Assembly (NCBI RefSeq): GCF_003966655.1 | Contig: NZ_AP018795.1 | Span: 2,125,501-2,189,500, forward strand | Length of the DNA: 64,000 nucleotides | Direction of reading: 5' to 3' | Source: Acidithiobacillus ferridurans | GTDB taxonomy: Bacteria; Pseudomonadota; Gammaproteobacteria; Acidithiobacillales; Acidithiobacillaceae | In this document: positions 46,225 to 55,387 of the stretch, one piece after another | Layout of the letters: each line of letters starts with the position of its first letter | How positions within the stretch are numbered: position 1 is the stretch's first letter | Notes under the pieces: model-generated | Told to the model about the DNA's origin: nothing | The model's database searches: none | The model's input: only the letters and a program-made list of their open reading frames with translations | Position numbers and translations under genes: made by a program

Positions 46225-47883
46225 ATGCTACAGAACAACCCCGAACTCAAAAGCAAGATCGGCCAGCTCTGGGACAAATTCTGGAGTGGCGGCATCAGCA
46301 ATCCGCTCACCGCCATCGAGCAGATCACCTACCTGTTGTTCATGAAGCGGCTCGACGAGCTGGACCAGAAGCGTCAGGCCGATGCCGACTGGACGGGCGA
46401 GAAGTACGTCTCCAAATTCGAAGGCAACTGGATTCCGCCCGAATACCGCAATCAGCCGGAGCCGGAAAAATTCGCTATCGACAAGCGCAGCCTGCGCTGG
46501 AGCGAATTCAAGCGCATGCAGGCCGAAGGGATGCTGCAGCACGTGCAGACCAAGGTCTTCCCCTTCCTCAAGGACCTGAACGGCACCGAATCCAATTTCA
46601 CCCACCACATGAAGAACGCCGTGTTCATCATCCCCAAGCCGGCCCTGCTGGTGGAAGCGGTGAAAACCATCGACGACATCTTCGAGATCATGGAGAAGGA
46701 CTCACAGGAAAAAGGCCAGGCTTTTCAGGACATCCAGGGCGATGTCTATGAGATGCTGCTGTCCGAGATCGCCACCGCCGGCAAGAACGGCCAGTTCCGC
46801 ACCCCGCGCCACATCATCAAGCTGATGGCCGATCTGGTGCAGCCGCAAATGGGCCACCGCATTGCCGATCCGGCCTGCGGCTCTGGCGGCTTTTTGCTCG
46901 GTGCCTACCAGTACATCGTCACGCAACTGGCCATCAAGGCCGGTACCAAAGGCCTCACACCTGATGAAGACGGCTTCGTGCGCACTTCGGTCGCTGCCTC
47001 CCTGACCAAAAAAGCCCAGGCGATTCTATCCAGCTCACTCTGGGGCTACGACATCGACGCCACCATGGTGCGCCTGGGGCTGATGAATCTGATGATGCAC
47101 GGCATTGACGAGCCGCACATCGACTACAAGGACACCCTCAGCAAGAGCTACACCGAGGAATCCGAATACGACATCGTAATGGCCAATCCGCCCTTTACCG
47201 GCAGCATCGACAAGGGCGACATCAACGAAAACCTGCGACTGGGCACCACCAAGACCGAACTGCTGTTCGTCGAGAACATCTACCGCCTGCTCAAAAAAGG
47301 CGGCACCGCCTGCGTGATCGTCCCGCAGGGTGTGCTGTTCGGTTCCGGCGGAGCGTTCAAAAGCCTGCGCCAGTTGCTGGTGGAACGTTGCGACCTCAAG
47401 GCCGTCATCACCCTGCCCAGCGGCGTGTTCAAGCCTTATGCCGGGGTCAGTACCGCCATCCTGCTGTTCACCAAGGTCTGGGGGCCAAAGGACAAAGTCA
47501 CCCAACCCGCCACCGAACACGTCTGGTTTTATGAAATGGCCGCCGACGGCTATTCGCTGGACGACAAGCGCAGCAAGCAGGAAGGCTTTGGCGACCTGCA
47601 GGACATCATCGCCAGCTACCACGCCCGCAACCCCGCCACCGACACCGACCGCACGGCGAAATGCTTTATGGTGCCACGCGCCGAGATCGAGGCCGAGAGC
47701 TACGACCTTTCGCTCTCCCGCTACAAGGAAGACGTGTTCGAGGAGGTGCACTACGACGCGCCGGGCGTGATTCTGGAGCGACTGATTCAGGCGGAGGTGG
47801 GTGATGTGGACGAAGCGGAACTCGCCAAGGTGCAGAGCGGCATCGTGCGCGAGTTGCTGGAGTTGAAGAGGATGGTGGGATGA
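46225..47883 (+). CDS. hsdM: Type I restriction-modification methylase (HsdM)
   Basis: A 552-residue N6-adenine methyltransferase. The N-terminal helical HsdM domain starts KSKIGQLWDKFWSGGISNP. The SAM motif DPACGSGGFLLGAY and catalytic NPPFTGS (motif IV) are intact. It starts two bases after the KilA-N stop and overlaps hsdS by ATGA, so methylase and specificity subunit are produced together. Confidence 0.95.
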   Translation: MLQNNPELKSKIGQLWDKFWSGGISNPLTAIEQITYLLFMKRLDELDQKRQADADWTGEKYVSKFEGNWIPPEYRNQPEPEKFAIDKRSLRWSEFKRMQAEGMLQHVQTKVFPFLKDLNGTESNFTHHMKNAVFIIPKPALLVEAVKTIDDIFEIMEKDSQEKGQAFQDIQGDVYEMLLSEIATAGKNGQFRTPRHIIKLMADLVQPQMGHRIADPACGSGGFLLGAYQYIVTQLAIKAGTKGLTPDEDGFVRTSVAASLTKKAQAILSSSLWGYDIDATMVRLGLMNLMMHGIDEPHIDYKDTLSKSYTEESEYDIVMANPPFTGSIDKGDINENLRLGTTKTELLFVENIYRLLKKGGTACVIVPQGVLFGSGGAFKSLRQLLVERCDLKAVITLPSGVFKPYAGVSTAILLFTKVWGPKDKVTQPATEHVWFYEMAADGYSLDDKRSKQEGFGDLQDIIASYHARNPATDTDRTAKCFMVPRAEIEAESYDLSLSRYKEDVFEEVHYDAPGVILERLIQAEVGDVDEAELAKVQSGIVRELLELKRMVG

Positions 47884-49481
47884 CCCCAATGAAGCAAACC
47901 CCGCTGAGTCAACTTGCTATCGTTTCAGCAGGGCAGGCAGCACCTAAGGACGATGAATTTTCTGACCACGGAATACCGTTTGTTCGTGCCGGCAGCTTGG
48001 ATAGCCTGCTATCGGGGAAAAGCGAGTCTGATCTTGAGCTTGTCAGCGACGAAACAGCAAAGCTGCGGAAGCTGAAAACTTACCCAAAGGGCACAATTCT
48101 GTTTGCAAAGAGTGGCATGTCTGCCACCAAGGACAGAATTTACGTACTTGATAATCCTGCTTATGTCGTCAGCCATTTGGCAACGCTGATCCCGAACGGT
48201 AGTGCTCACGCGGACTACCTTCGTTTGGCCCTAAAGCGCTTCCCGCCTTCGGTGCTGATTAAAGACCCTGCCTATCCGGCAATCAGTCTCGGTGACATTC
48301 AGAGCTACGAAATTCCTGTGCCTGAACAGCGCGACGACCAAATCCGCATTGCCCATCTGCTCGGCAAAGTGGAAGAACTGATCGCCCAGCGCAAACAATA
48401 CCTGCAACAACTCGACAACCTGCTCAAGAGCGTGTTTCTGGAGATGTTTGGCGATCCAGTGCGGAATGAGAAGGGGTGGGATATTCATCCCTGCGAAAAA
48501 GCAGTTTTTGATATTTCTTCAGGTACGAGCTACGGGGGTGAAGACAGGGCCTTCGCGAGCCCTGACGAAGTCGGAGTGCTAAAAATTAGCGCAGTAACGA
48601 AGGGCACGTTTGATCCGACTGAGTTTAAAGTTGTTAATCCAGCACAGATAACGAAGGCAGTTCGGTTTGTTAAGCGTGGGGATTTCCTGTTTAGTCGCGC
48701 AAACACAGTCGAGCTGGTGGCTGCATGTTGCATTGTTCCTCATGATTACAACCAGCTATTCCTACCAGATAAGTTATGGGTTCTGACGCTCAATACAGAA
48801 TTTATTAACGCACAGTTTTTCAATTACTTGCTGAAAAATGAGCGATATAGAGATGTGGTAAGAAGTCTGGCAAGTGGCGGACATGATTCGATGCTGAATA
48901 TTTCTATGAAGAAGTTCATGACGATTGATGTGCCATGCCCGCCGGTTCGCATTCAGAAAAATTTCTCTGCCGTCGTCGAAAAAATCGACGGCATCAAATC
49001 CCGCTACCAGCAGAGCCTCACCGATCTCGAAGCCCTCTACGGCGCACTGAGCCAGCAGGCATTCAAGGGCGAGCTGGATCTGTCGCGCGTGCCCATGCCA
49101 GGCATACAAACTGAGGAAGAGAAAAGCGTGGCAGCAGAACCCTTACACACCCCCGCCGAACAGGGCCTGGCCATCAACTTGCCCGACACCGACAACTTGC
49201 TGGCGGTGCTGGAGAGCGCTGAGGCGCGCGAGGGTTTAATCTCGCAGTGGCTCGAGGCCTACTGCGGCCAACTGGGCAACGCACCGTTTTCGGTGCAGCA
49301 CCTCATGGCGGCGGCGCAAACCCGGCTGGCGGAACTGCACCCGGATAACGATTTCGTACTGGGCGCCCACGACTACGAGCACATCAAGGCCTGGGTGTTC
49401 GAGGCACTTGCCGCTGGCACGCTGTCGCAGGCGTTTGATGACGCAGGCAACCGCATCCAGCTCAAGGCCGTGCAGGCATGA
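47880..49481 (+). CDS. hsdS: Type I restriction-modification specificity subunit (HsdS) with C-terminal extension
   Basis: A 533-residue protein with two target-recognition domains (about 1-155 and 195-355), each followed by a helical spacer (RIAHLLGKVEELIAQRKQYLQQL and NFSAVVEKIDGIKSRYQQSL). After the second spacer comes an extra domain of about 120 residues (from about 412) ending QLKAVQA, longer than in classical HsdS. The DNA for both recognition domains is less GC-rich than the surrounding spacers, a usual sign of domain swapping. It overlaps both neighbours by ATGA. Confidence 0.92.
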   Translation: MTPMKQTPLSQLAIVSAGQAAPKDDEFSDHGIPFVRAGSLDSLLSGKSESDLELVSDETAKLRKLKTYPKGTILFAKSGMSATKDRIYVLDNPAYVVSHLATLIPNGSAHADYLRLALKRFPPSVLIKDPAYPAISLGDIQSYEIPVPEQRDDQIRIAHLLGKVEELIAQRKQYLQQLDNLLKSVFLEMFGDPVRNEKGWDIHPCEKAVFDISSGTSYGGEDRAFASPDEVGVLKISAVTKGTFDPTEFKVVNPAQITKAVRFVKRGDFLFSRANTVELVAACCIVPHDYNQLFLPDKLWVLTLNTEFINAQFFNYLLKNERYRDVVRSLASGGHDSMLNISMKKFMTIDVPCPPVRIQKNFSAVVEKIDGIKSRYQQSLTDLEALYGALSQQAFKGELDLSRVPMPGIQTEEEKSVAAEPLHTPAEQGLAINLPDTDNLLAVLESAEAREGLISQWLEAYCGQLGNAPFSVQHLMAAAQTRLAELHPDNDFVLGAHDYEHIKAWVFEALAAGTLSQAFDDAGNRIQLKAVQA

Positions 49482-51274
49482 AACTGTTGCGCCTCAAGAT
49501 CACCGACCCGGCGGGCTTTCGCAGCCTGCCCTGTGGTTTTGAGCATCACTTTCGCACTGAATGGAGCTTGCAGGACGAACTGGCCCAGCCCGACGGCTTT
49601 GCGCCCTTCGTCTGCGCCGGCCCCAATGGCAGCGGCAAGTCCAATCTACTCGAAGCGCTGGCGGCAATCTTCTTTCAGATAGAAATTCTGCGGGGGCGCC
49701 GCAGTTTTCTACCCGAGGAGTTGCAGAACGCCGATCAGGAGTTTTCGCCGGTGGCGTTTGAGCTGGATTACCTGATTCAGCTCCCCGCAGACTATGTGCA
49801 ACCGGGCAGCCCCGACTGGGCCAAAGTGTGCCTGAGAAAGAAAACGGGTAAACGGTTCGCATTTTATTGGGAGGAGGGCTGGACCGATTTCAATACAGAT
49901 ATATACCGAGATCCAAGTGTTGATCCTCTTGCTCTCTTGACGCCCCAGTATGTGCTGGGTTATTCGTCGGGCGAGAACGAAATCCTCAGTTTGCCCTTCT
50001 TCAAGTTGCGTTTCGTGCAGTTCGACGAATACTGGAATGTGCTGACCCAGCAACTGCCGTACCCCGGCCACCCGGAAACACGGATGGCTTACCACCTCGA
50101 CAATGGTTTCAGCCAAGCCATATTGCTGTGCAATCTGCTGTTTCAAGACGAGGCCACGCTTCAGCCCTTCCACGAGGATGTGGGCATCGAGGTATTGCGG
50201 GAGTTCCGCATCATCATCCGCCGCAGCGTTCTGCTTGCGCCCGAGCAATTGGCCGCCTTCGCCAGCGAGGACCAGAATCAGCGCCAGTCGCTTGATGACA
50301 TCGTCAAGAGCAACCCCGCCTTGCGCGCAGAAACGGACGACGCAGGCAGCACCCGTTACCGCCTGAACCTGATGTATGTGCTGGAAGGCGACGAGAAATC
50401 CTCTCTGGTGGTGAGCGCCCTCAAGCGCTGCGCGAGCCTGCATTACCTTGATGAGGCCACGGATACGCTGGTGCTCGACTACTGGGTGAATGACGACACC
50501 CGGCAGGCGTTCCGCGAGAACTTCGATGGTTCGCCGCTGGCGCTGTTCCAGGCCTTTCAGGTGTTGTTGACACTCAATCTATATTCCGTGAGCGATGCGC
50601 TCAAGGCCGATCTGTATCAATCCACCAGCCACTACGTCAGCGAAACGGTGCCGACGCTGGCTTCCGATGAACGCATCATGTGTTTCGAGTTTGTGCGCTT
50701 CAGCAAGCAGGGTGTTGAGCAGTCGATGATGTTGAAAGATTTGTCAGACGGTGAGCACCAGTTGCTGCACAGCCTCGGCTTGTGCCTGCTGTTTCGAGAG
50801 ACCAACAGCCTGTTCCTGCTCGACGAGCCAGAAACTCATTTCAATCCCGATTGGCGCTCCAATTTCATCACCCGCCTGCGCCAGTGCCTGCCTGGTACGG
50901 GCAATGTGGGGCAGGAAATGCTGATCACCACCCATTCGCCGTTCCTGATCTCCGACAGTAAGCCGGACAAGGTGCTGGTGTTTGCCAAGGACAAAACAAG
51001 CGGCGCGGTCAGCATCAGCCGCCCGGATTACAACACGCTGGGCGCCTCGATCAACAAGATCACCATGAACACCTTCGGCAAGCGCGAAACCATCGGTGGC
51101 CATGCGCAGATCGAGTTGGAGAAGTTCCGAGCCCGCTTTGAACAGGGCTCCGAAGACAAGGAAGCGTTGATCACGGCGATTCACCAGCAACTCGGCGACT
51201 CGGTGGAAAAAGTGCTGCTGATCAATACCATCCTTGGCAGCGATCAGTCGGGCACTGGGGAGGCGCAGGACTGA
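49478..51274 (+). CDS. Restriction-associated AAA ATPase (PtuA/RloA-like)
   Basis: A 598-residue ABC-type/SMC-like ATPase. Walker A GPNGSGKSN lies near residue 48 and LSDGEHQLLHSLGLCL with LFLLDEPETHFNP (Walker B, about 445) near the C-terminal part, separated by a long insertion, with THSPFLI after it. This is the layout of defence ATPases that pair with nucleases, such as PtuA of Septu. It starts by ATGA overlap with hsdS and ends by TGATG overlap with an HNH nuclease gene, so all should be made together. Confidence 0.85.
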   Translation: MKLLRLKITDPAGFRSLPCGFEHHFRTEWSLQDELAQPDGFAPFVCAGPNGSGKSNLLEALAAIFFQIEILRGRRSFLPEELQNADQEFSPVAFELDYLIQLPADYVQPGSPDWAKVCLRKKTGKRFAFYWEEGWTDFNTDIYRDPSVDPLALLTPQYVLGYSSGENEILSLPFFKLRFVQFDEYWNVLTQQLPYPGHPETRMAYHLDNGFSQAILLCNLLFQDEATLQPFHEDVGIEVLREFRIIIRRSVLLAPEQLAAFASEDQNQRQSLDDIVKSNPALRAETDDAGSTRYRLNLMYVLEGDEKSSLVVSALKRCASLHYLDEATDTLVLDYWVNDDTRQAFRENFDGSPLALFQAFQVLLTLNLYSVSDALKADLYQSTSHYVSETVPTLASDERIMCFEFVRFSKQGVEQSMMLKDLSDGEHQLLHSLGLCLLFRETNSLFLLDEPETHFNPDWRSNFITRLRQCLPGTGNVGQEMLITTHSPFLISDSKPDKVLVFAKDKTSGAVSISRPDYNTLGASINKITMNTFGKRETIGGHAQIELEKFRARFEQGSEDKEALITAIHQQLGDSVEKVLLINTILGSDQSGTGEAQD

Positions 51275-52332
51275 TGCTGTTTCCGTACACCTATGTGCCA
51301 CACAAAATGGAAAAGATGCAGGCGTTCATCGACTTCATCTTTTACGAGGTGTGGTGCAAGGCCCCGGCAAGGGTCCCCTTTGGCCTGCACCTGTTCGACG
51401 CCAACGCAGAGTTGCGCGAAGTGATGGAAGCGTTCTATTACTCCGACGCGCAAGGTGCCGATTTCTTTTATGGCCATGTGGAACGAATCTACGGTCTGTT
51501 TTCGGCACTGTCCCCCTCCCAGATCAACCAGTTTCAGCAGTGGTATCAGGGCAATAACGATCTAGAAAAAGTGTGCGCCAATGATCCGGCTACACACCTC
51601 GTCCGGTACGCCGACATCGCTGTTCCCCACAAAGACCTTGCCGAGCAACTTGCCGTCTTTTTCAAGGGCTTGTACTCACAGTCGCTGCTGGACCTCGCTG
51701 CACTGCGCGCCAAGATCGGTGACATTGACGATCACTATCAAACCTTTGTGTCCACCAATAAGGAAGGAAAATGCCCGTTTTGCGGCATCGGCGATATCAG
51801 AGGCACGCATCACAGCAAACGGGAGGCCTACGACCATTACTTGCCCAAGGCGCTGTACCCATTCAACTCGATCAACTTTCGCAATCTGGCCCCGGCCTGC
51901 CATGAATGCAACAGTACTTACAAGTTAAGCAAGGATCCCGCGCGCAACGATGCCGGGCGGCGCAAAGTCTTCTACCCGTACGCTGCTGCGGGCCAAGCCA
52001 TTGATATCCAGGTGACCTTGCGGCACTCAGATATCGACAATCTGACGCCGGCGGACATCATGCTGCAATTCGGCCCTGCTGACATTAGTCAGGAAATCGA
52101 CACCTGGAAGGACGTGTACGGCATTGACGAGCGCTACAAAGCCAAACTCTGCGGAGAAAATGACGGCAAGTACTGGCTGACCCAGGTGCTCGATGAATGC
52201 CAGGCTTACGATAAACAACCCGACGACATCTTGAACATGCGCGCCCAGCAGGCGCAAAGCCGACCGTACGCCGACTGCAATTTCCTTAGACAGCCTTTTC
52301 TCGAGGCGTGCCGGCAGATCGGCGTTCTTTGA
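51274..52332 (+). CDS. HNH endonuclease (PtuB-like) coupled to the AAA ATPase
   Basis: A 352-residue protein. The HNH core shows KCPFCGIGDI (CxxC), YDHYLPKALYP (His), NFRNLAPACHECNSTYKL (Asn and second CxxC) around residues 167-220, the two-zinc-knuckle HNH form used by PtuB-type effectors. The N- and C-terminal regions are not recognised. Its start overlaps the ATPase stop. Together they look like a Septu-like module appended to the type I operon; whether they act with HsdRMS or alone is unknown. Confidence 0.82.
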   Translation: MLFPYTYVPHKMEKMQAFIDFIFYEVWCKAPARVPFGLHLFDANAELREVMEAFYYSDAQGADFFYGHVERIYGLFSALSPSQINQFQQWYQGNNDLEKVCANDPATHLVRYADIAVPHKDLAEQLAVFFKGLYSQSLLDLAALRAKIGDIDDHYQTFVSTNKEGKCPFCGIGDIRGTHHSKREAYDHYLPKALYPFNSINFRNLAPACHECNSTYKLSKDPARNDAGRRKVFYPYAAAGQAIDIQVTLRHSDIDNLTPADIMLQFGPADISQEIDTWKDVYGIDERYKAKLCGENDGKYWLTQVLDECQAYDKQPDDILNMRAQQAQSRPYADCNFLRQPFLEACRQIGVL

Positions 52333-52755
52333 GAATTTCTGCAGTAATCGGCACCAGTGCTCATAATCTCGGGAGGCCAGTTGGCACATGGTCAACGGTC
52401 CGCCACCAACGACATGGCGTAATAAAATGATATTTATGGACTTTATTTTTCGTCCCAGCCTTTGTCTATCTTCTGGTCTTACTCTGGGATTTTGCCAGTC
52501 TGGCTGGTGCAGCCTATCTCCAATCGGCCGGTGACAGGTGTAGGCGGTTCGTGAAAGTCGCGTTATTGACGTGGCGGGTCGGACAAGGTCATCGTCGCTC
52601 AGCACCGGATTTTTCAGATATCACGGGATGGCGGCGTTCGCCTCCAGCCTCGATGAGCTCGACAGCCTCACCGTGAGTTGGCGAAGTACGTCGTGTCACG
52701 TGATTACCTAACTGTGGCCGATGTGCTCCGGCTGGTTCCGAGACATATGGGTACC
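52333..52755. other. Gene-poor right border of the defence region
   Basis: No supported gene in about 420 bases. A more AT-rich patch (52415-52460) and broken frames in several registers suggest degraded mobile DNA. I found no second copy of the tmRNA end here. Confidence 0.45.
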
Positions 52756-53577
52756 TCAATGCCGGGGGACCTGGGATTCCCCATCCCAATGCACCAGTTC
52801 CAGGCGCCCCGTTGCGTGTTCCACGAGCGCCGTGCAACTCTCCACCCAGTCGCCGTCGTTGTGATACAGGATGCCCTCGATTTCCTTGATCTCCGCATGA
52901 TGAATATGGCCGCAGATGACCCCTTCGTAGCCCTCCCGGCGGCATGCCTGCGCCAAGACCTGTTCATAGTCGCCAATGAACTGCACCGCCTGTTTGACGC
53001 GGCGTTTGATGGTCGCGCTCAGGGACCAGCGGCTATGCAGACCGATGCGGCGTACTGCCCATTGATACCGGCGATTGATGAAAAGGAGCAGCGTATAGCC
53101 GTGATCCCCGAGCCGGGTAAGCCAGGGGGCGTACCGCATCGTCACATCGAATTGATCCCCATGGATCACCCATAGGCGGCGGCCGTCGACTGTCTCGTGA
53201 ACGCATCTGTCCACGATCTGGATATCTCCCAGCAGGATACGCTCCCCCTCTACGGGGACGAGATCGGAAAGCATTTCAAAAACCGGGTCATGGTTGCCCC
53301 GTACATAGCGCACCTGCACCCCATGCCGGGCGAGACGAAGGATCTTTTGTACCACCGTATTGTGCGTGGGCGGCCAGTACCAGCGGCGCTTGAGTTGCCA
53401 GAGGTCGAGTATGTCTCCCACCAGATACAGGTATTCGCAGTGATAATGACGCAGAAAGGAGAGCAACGCCTCCGCCTGGCAGCCTCGAGTGCCCAAATGA
53501 ACATCGGAAATAAAAATGGCGCGGCAGGAGACACCGAGCGGCTCCTCAGCATTCTTCGGCGGAGTGTGCGACGGCAT
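52756..53577 (-). CDS. LpxH-like UDP-2,3-diacylglucosamine diphosphatase / metallophosphoesterase
   Basis: A 273-residue calcineurin-fold phosphoesterase with the full metal set: SDVHLG, GDILDLW, GNHDPVF, HGDQFD and GHIHHAE. The length and the insert LKRRWYWPPTHN place it in the longer LpxH-like branch often found beside glycosyltransferase genes. It may act in lipid A synthesis or in another sugar-lipid phosphate step. AGGGGG precedes ATG 53577. It diverges from the DUF2934 gene. Confidence 0.85.
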   Translation of the reverse strand: MPSHTPPKNAEEPLGVSCRAIFISDVHLGTRGCQAEALLSFLRHYHCEYLYLVGDILDLWQLKRRWYWPPTHNTVVQKILRLARHGVQVRYVRGNHDPVFEMLSDLVPVEGERILLGDIQIVDRCVHETVDGRRLWVIHGDQFDVTMRYAPWLTRLGDHGYTLLLFINRRYQWAVRRIGLHSRWSLSATIKRRVKQAVQFIGDYEQVLAQACRREGYEGVICGHIHHAEIKEIEGILYHNDGDWVESCTALVEHATGRLELVHWDGESQVPRH

Positions 53578-53777
53578 GAGACCCCCTGGTCAGGTCGAGG
53601 TTGAGGATTTTTGCCCCGGTAGTATAGCCGCAAACCTGGGAAGAGATGCACTAGGTCGACATCAGACCGAGCGCAGGTCAGGTATTCCGCAGACGTTCAC
53701 GAAACTGTCACATTCGCTCGGTATGATTCACGATGACACTTTGCTGTCGCCCATCTACGGATATTCAGGAGAATGCC

Positions 53778-54023
53778 ATGACCTCCATGCACGAAACACC
53801 GGATAGCCATGAACAAGCCCCGTTCAGTCCCGTTCCGCTCCCCGAAACGCCTGCTTCCGTAGTCGCACCGATGGTGAGTGACCCCGAGCTTCGGCATCGC
53901 CGGATCGCCGAGGCCGCCTATTTTCTGGCGGAACAGCAAGGATTTCCGGCCGACCAGACGGAAGCCTGTTGGTTCGCCGCCGAACAGGACATAGACCGGG
54001 AAGGGCTTGCCGCTGGCCAGTAG
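53778..54023 (+). CDS. DUF2934 small protein
   Basis: An 81-residue protein whose C-terminal half RIAEAAYFLAEQQGF with CWFAAEQDI matches the DUF2934 motif. The N-terminal half is Pro/Ala-rich and probably disordered. ATG 53778 follows AGGAGA by six to seven bases. Function unknown. It lies between the phosphoesterase and two glycosyltransferases. Confidence 0.8.
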   Translation: MTSMHETPDSHEQAPFSPVPLPETPASVVAPMVSDPELRHRRIAEAAYFLAEQQGFPADQTEACWFAAEQDIDREGLAAGQ

Positions 54024-54232
54024 GGTGGTGACGCTCAACAGCACCCGTCCGTGGGTAAGAAACCTTTCTCACAGTAGCTTGGAGGGCACGCCTTGCGCTG
54101 GTATGGGCAGGTACTGAATATGGCCGTAGCGCATGGAATGGCGGGAGCAGCTCTGATGGAGATGCTGGTATGCACGCCGATCACGGCTGTCCGGTTCTCG
54201 CCCGAGACCAGCGGCGCATGACGGAAACCGCG

Positions 54233-55354
54233 ATGCGGATCACCCTGGTTACGGAGACCTACCCGCCCGAGATCAATGGGGTGGCCATTACCCTGGGGCG
54301 CGCCGTCGAGGCCTTGCAGGCCCGAGGTCATGAGGTCACCCTCATCCGTCCACGGCAGGCGGGGGAATCCCCGAGTCCGGGCCTCATGCCCGCGCTGCCC
54401 CTCTTTTTTTACCGCCAGGTGCGCATCGGGTGTGCCACCCCTATCATCCTGCAGCGCTGCTTGCGGGATTGGGGCAGCGAGATCGTCCATATTGCTACGG
54501 AAGGTCCTTTGGGCCTCGCCGCCCTCATCGCCGCACGGCGTCTGCACATTCCCGCGGTAACCAGCTTCCATACCAATTTTGATCAGTACGCCGCACATTA
54601 CGGGTTATCCCTGCTGGGCCACGGGGCGAGAATTTATCTTCGCGCCTTTCATAATGCGGGCAAACTCACGCTGGTGCCCAGCCAGAGCACCTTGGATCGT
54701 CTGCAGGCCCAAGGATTTCAGCAAGTACGCCGTTGGGGTAGAGGCGTGGATACCGTGCGTTTTCATCCCCAATGGCGGGACGATGCGCTGCGGGAAAGCT
54801 TGGGCCTGGGGCCGGAGGGCCGACTCTTGCTGTATGTGGGGCGACTGGCTCCCGAAAAGAATCTCACGCCGCTCATCACCGCCTTTCGCACGCTGCGCAG
54901 GAACGGTCTTAGAGCGGTGCTCGTGCTGGTGGGCGACGGTCCCTTGCGCCCAGGGTTCAGCCGCCTCTCCGAGGAAGGCATTCTCTGTATCGGCATGCAG
55001 CGGGGCATGGATCTGGCGCGCTGGTATGCCAGCGCCGATCTGTTCTGCTTCCCCTCCTGCAGTGAAACCTTCGGGAATGTGGTGCTCGAAGCCGAAGCCA
55101 GCGGCTTGCCGATCCTCGCTTATGATTGCCCTGGGGTAAACGAACAGGTGAGTGATGCTGTTCATGGATTGCTCCTGCCCCCGGGCAGTGACTGGGCCCC
55201 CATGTTACAACTCCTCAGCAAAGATTCCGGTCTCCGCCAAAAGTTCGGTGCGGCCGGTCGTCTGCGGGCCGAATCCCAGAGCTGGATGCACAGTTTCGAC
55301 GTGCTCGAAGCCGCCTATCGCGAACAACTAGGATCCGAACTCGCTCCGCCGTGA
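54233..55354 (+). CDS. GT4-family glycosyltransferase, first of a tandem pair
   Basis: A 373-residue GT-B fold enzyme. The N-terminal half starts MRITLVTETYPPEINGVAIT; the C-terminal nucleotide-sugar half shows YVGRLAPEKNL and the E-x7-E type segment CSETFGNVVLEAEASGLP. No signal or membrane helix is seen, so it is likely a peripheral inner-membrane enzyme. ATG 54233 (GGAAA upstream) is used; ATG 54218 is also possible. The donor and acceptor are unknown. It resembles diacylglycerol or phosphatidylinositol-type glycosyltransferases. Confidence 0.85.
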   Translation: MRITLVTETYPPEINGVAITLGRAVEALQARGHEVTLIRPRQAGESPSPGLMPALPLFFYRQVRIGCATPIILQRCLRDWGSEIVHIATEGPLGLAALIAARRLHIPAVTSFHTNFDQYAAHYGLSLLGHGARIYLRAFHNAGKLTLVPSQSTLDRLQAQGFQQVRRWGRGVDTVRFHPQWRDDALRESLGLGPEGRLLLYVGRLAPEKNLTPLITAFRTLRRNGLRAVLVLVGDGPLRPGFSRLSEEGILCIGMQRGMDLARWYASADLFCFPSCSETFGNVVLEAEASGLPILAYDCPGVNEQVSDAVHGLLLPPGSDWAPMLQLLSKDSGLRQKFGAAGRLRAESQSWMHSFDVLEAAYREQLGSELAPP

Positions 55355-55387
55355 TGACACTTGAATCACTTTCGCAAGGATACTCCG

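Noticed and set aside
52333-52755. Possible right attachment site of the defence region
   Set aside because: I looked for a copy of the tmRNA 3' end or other repeat to match 42689 and saw none, so no att call is made.
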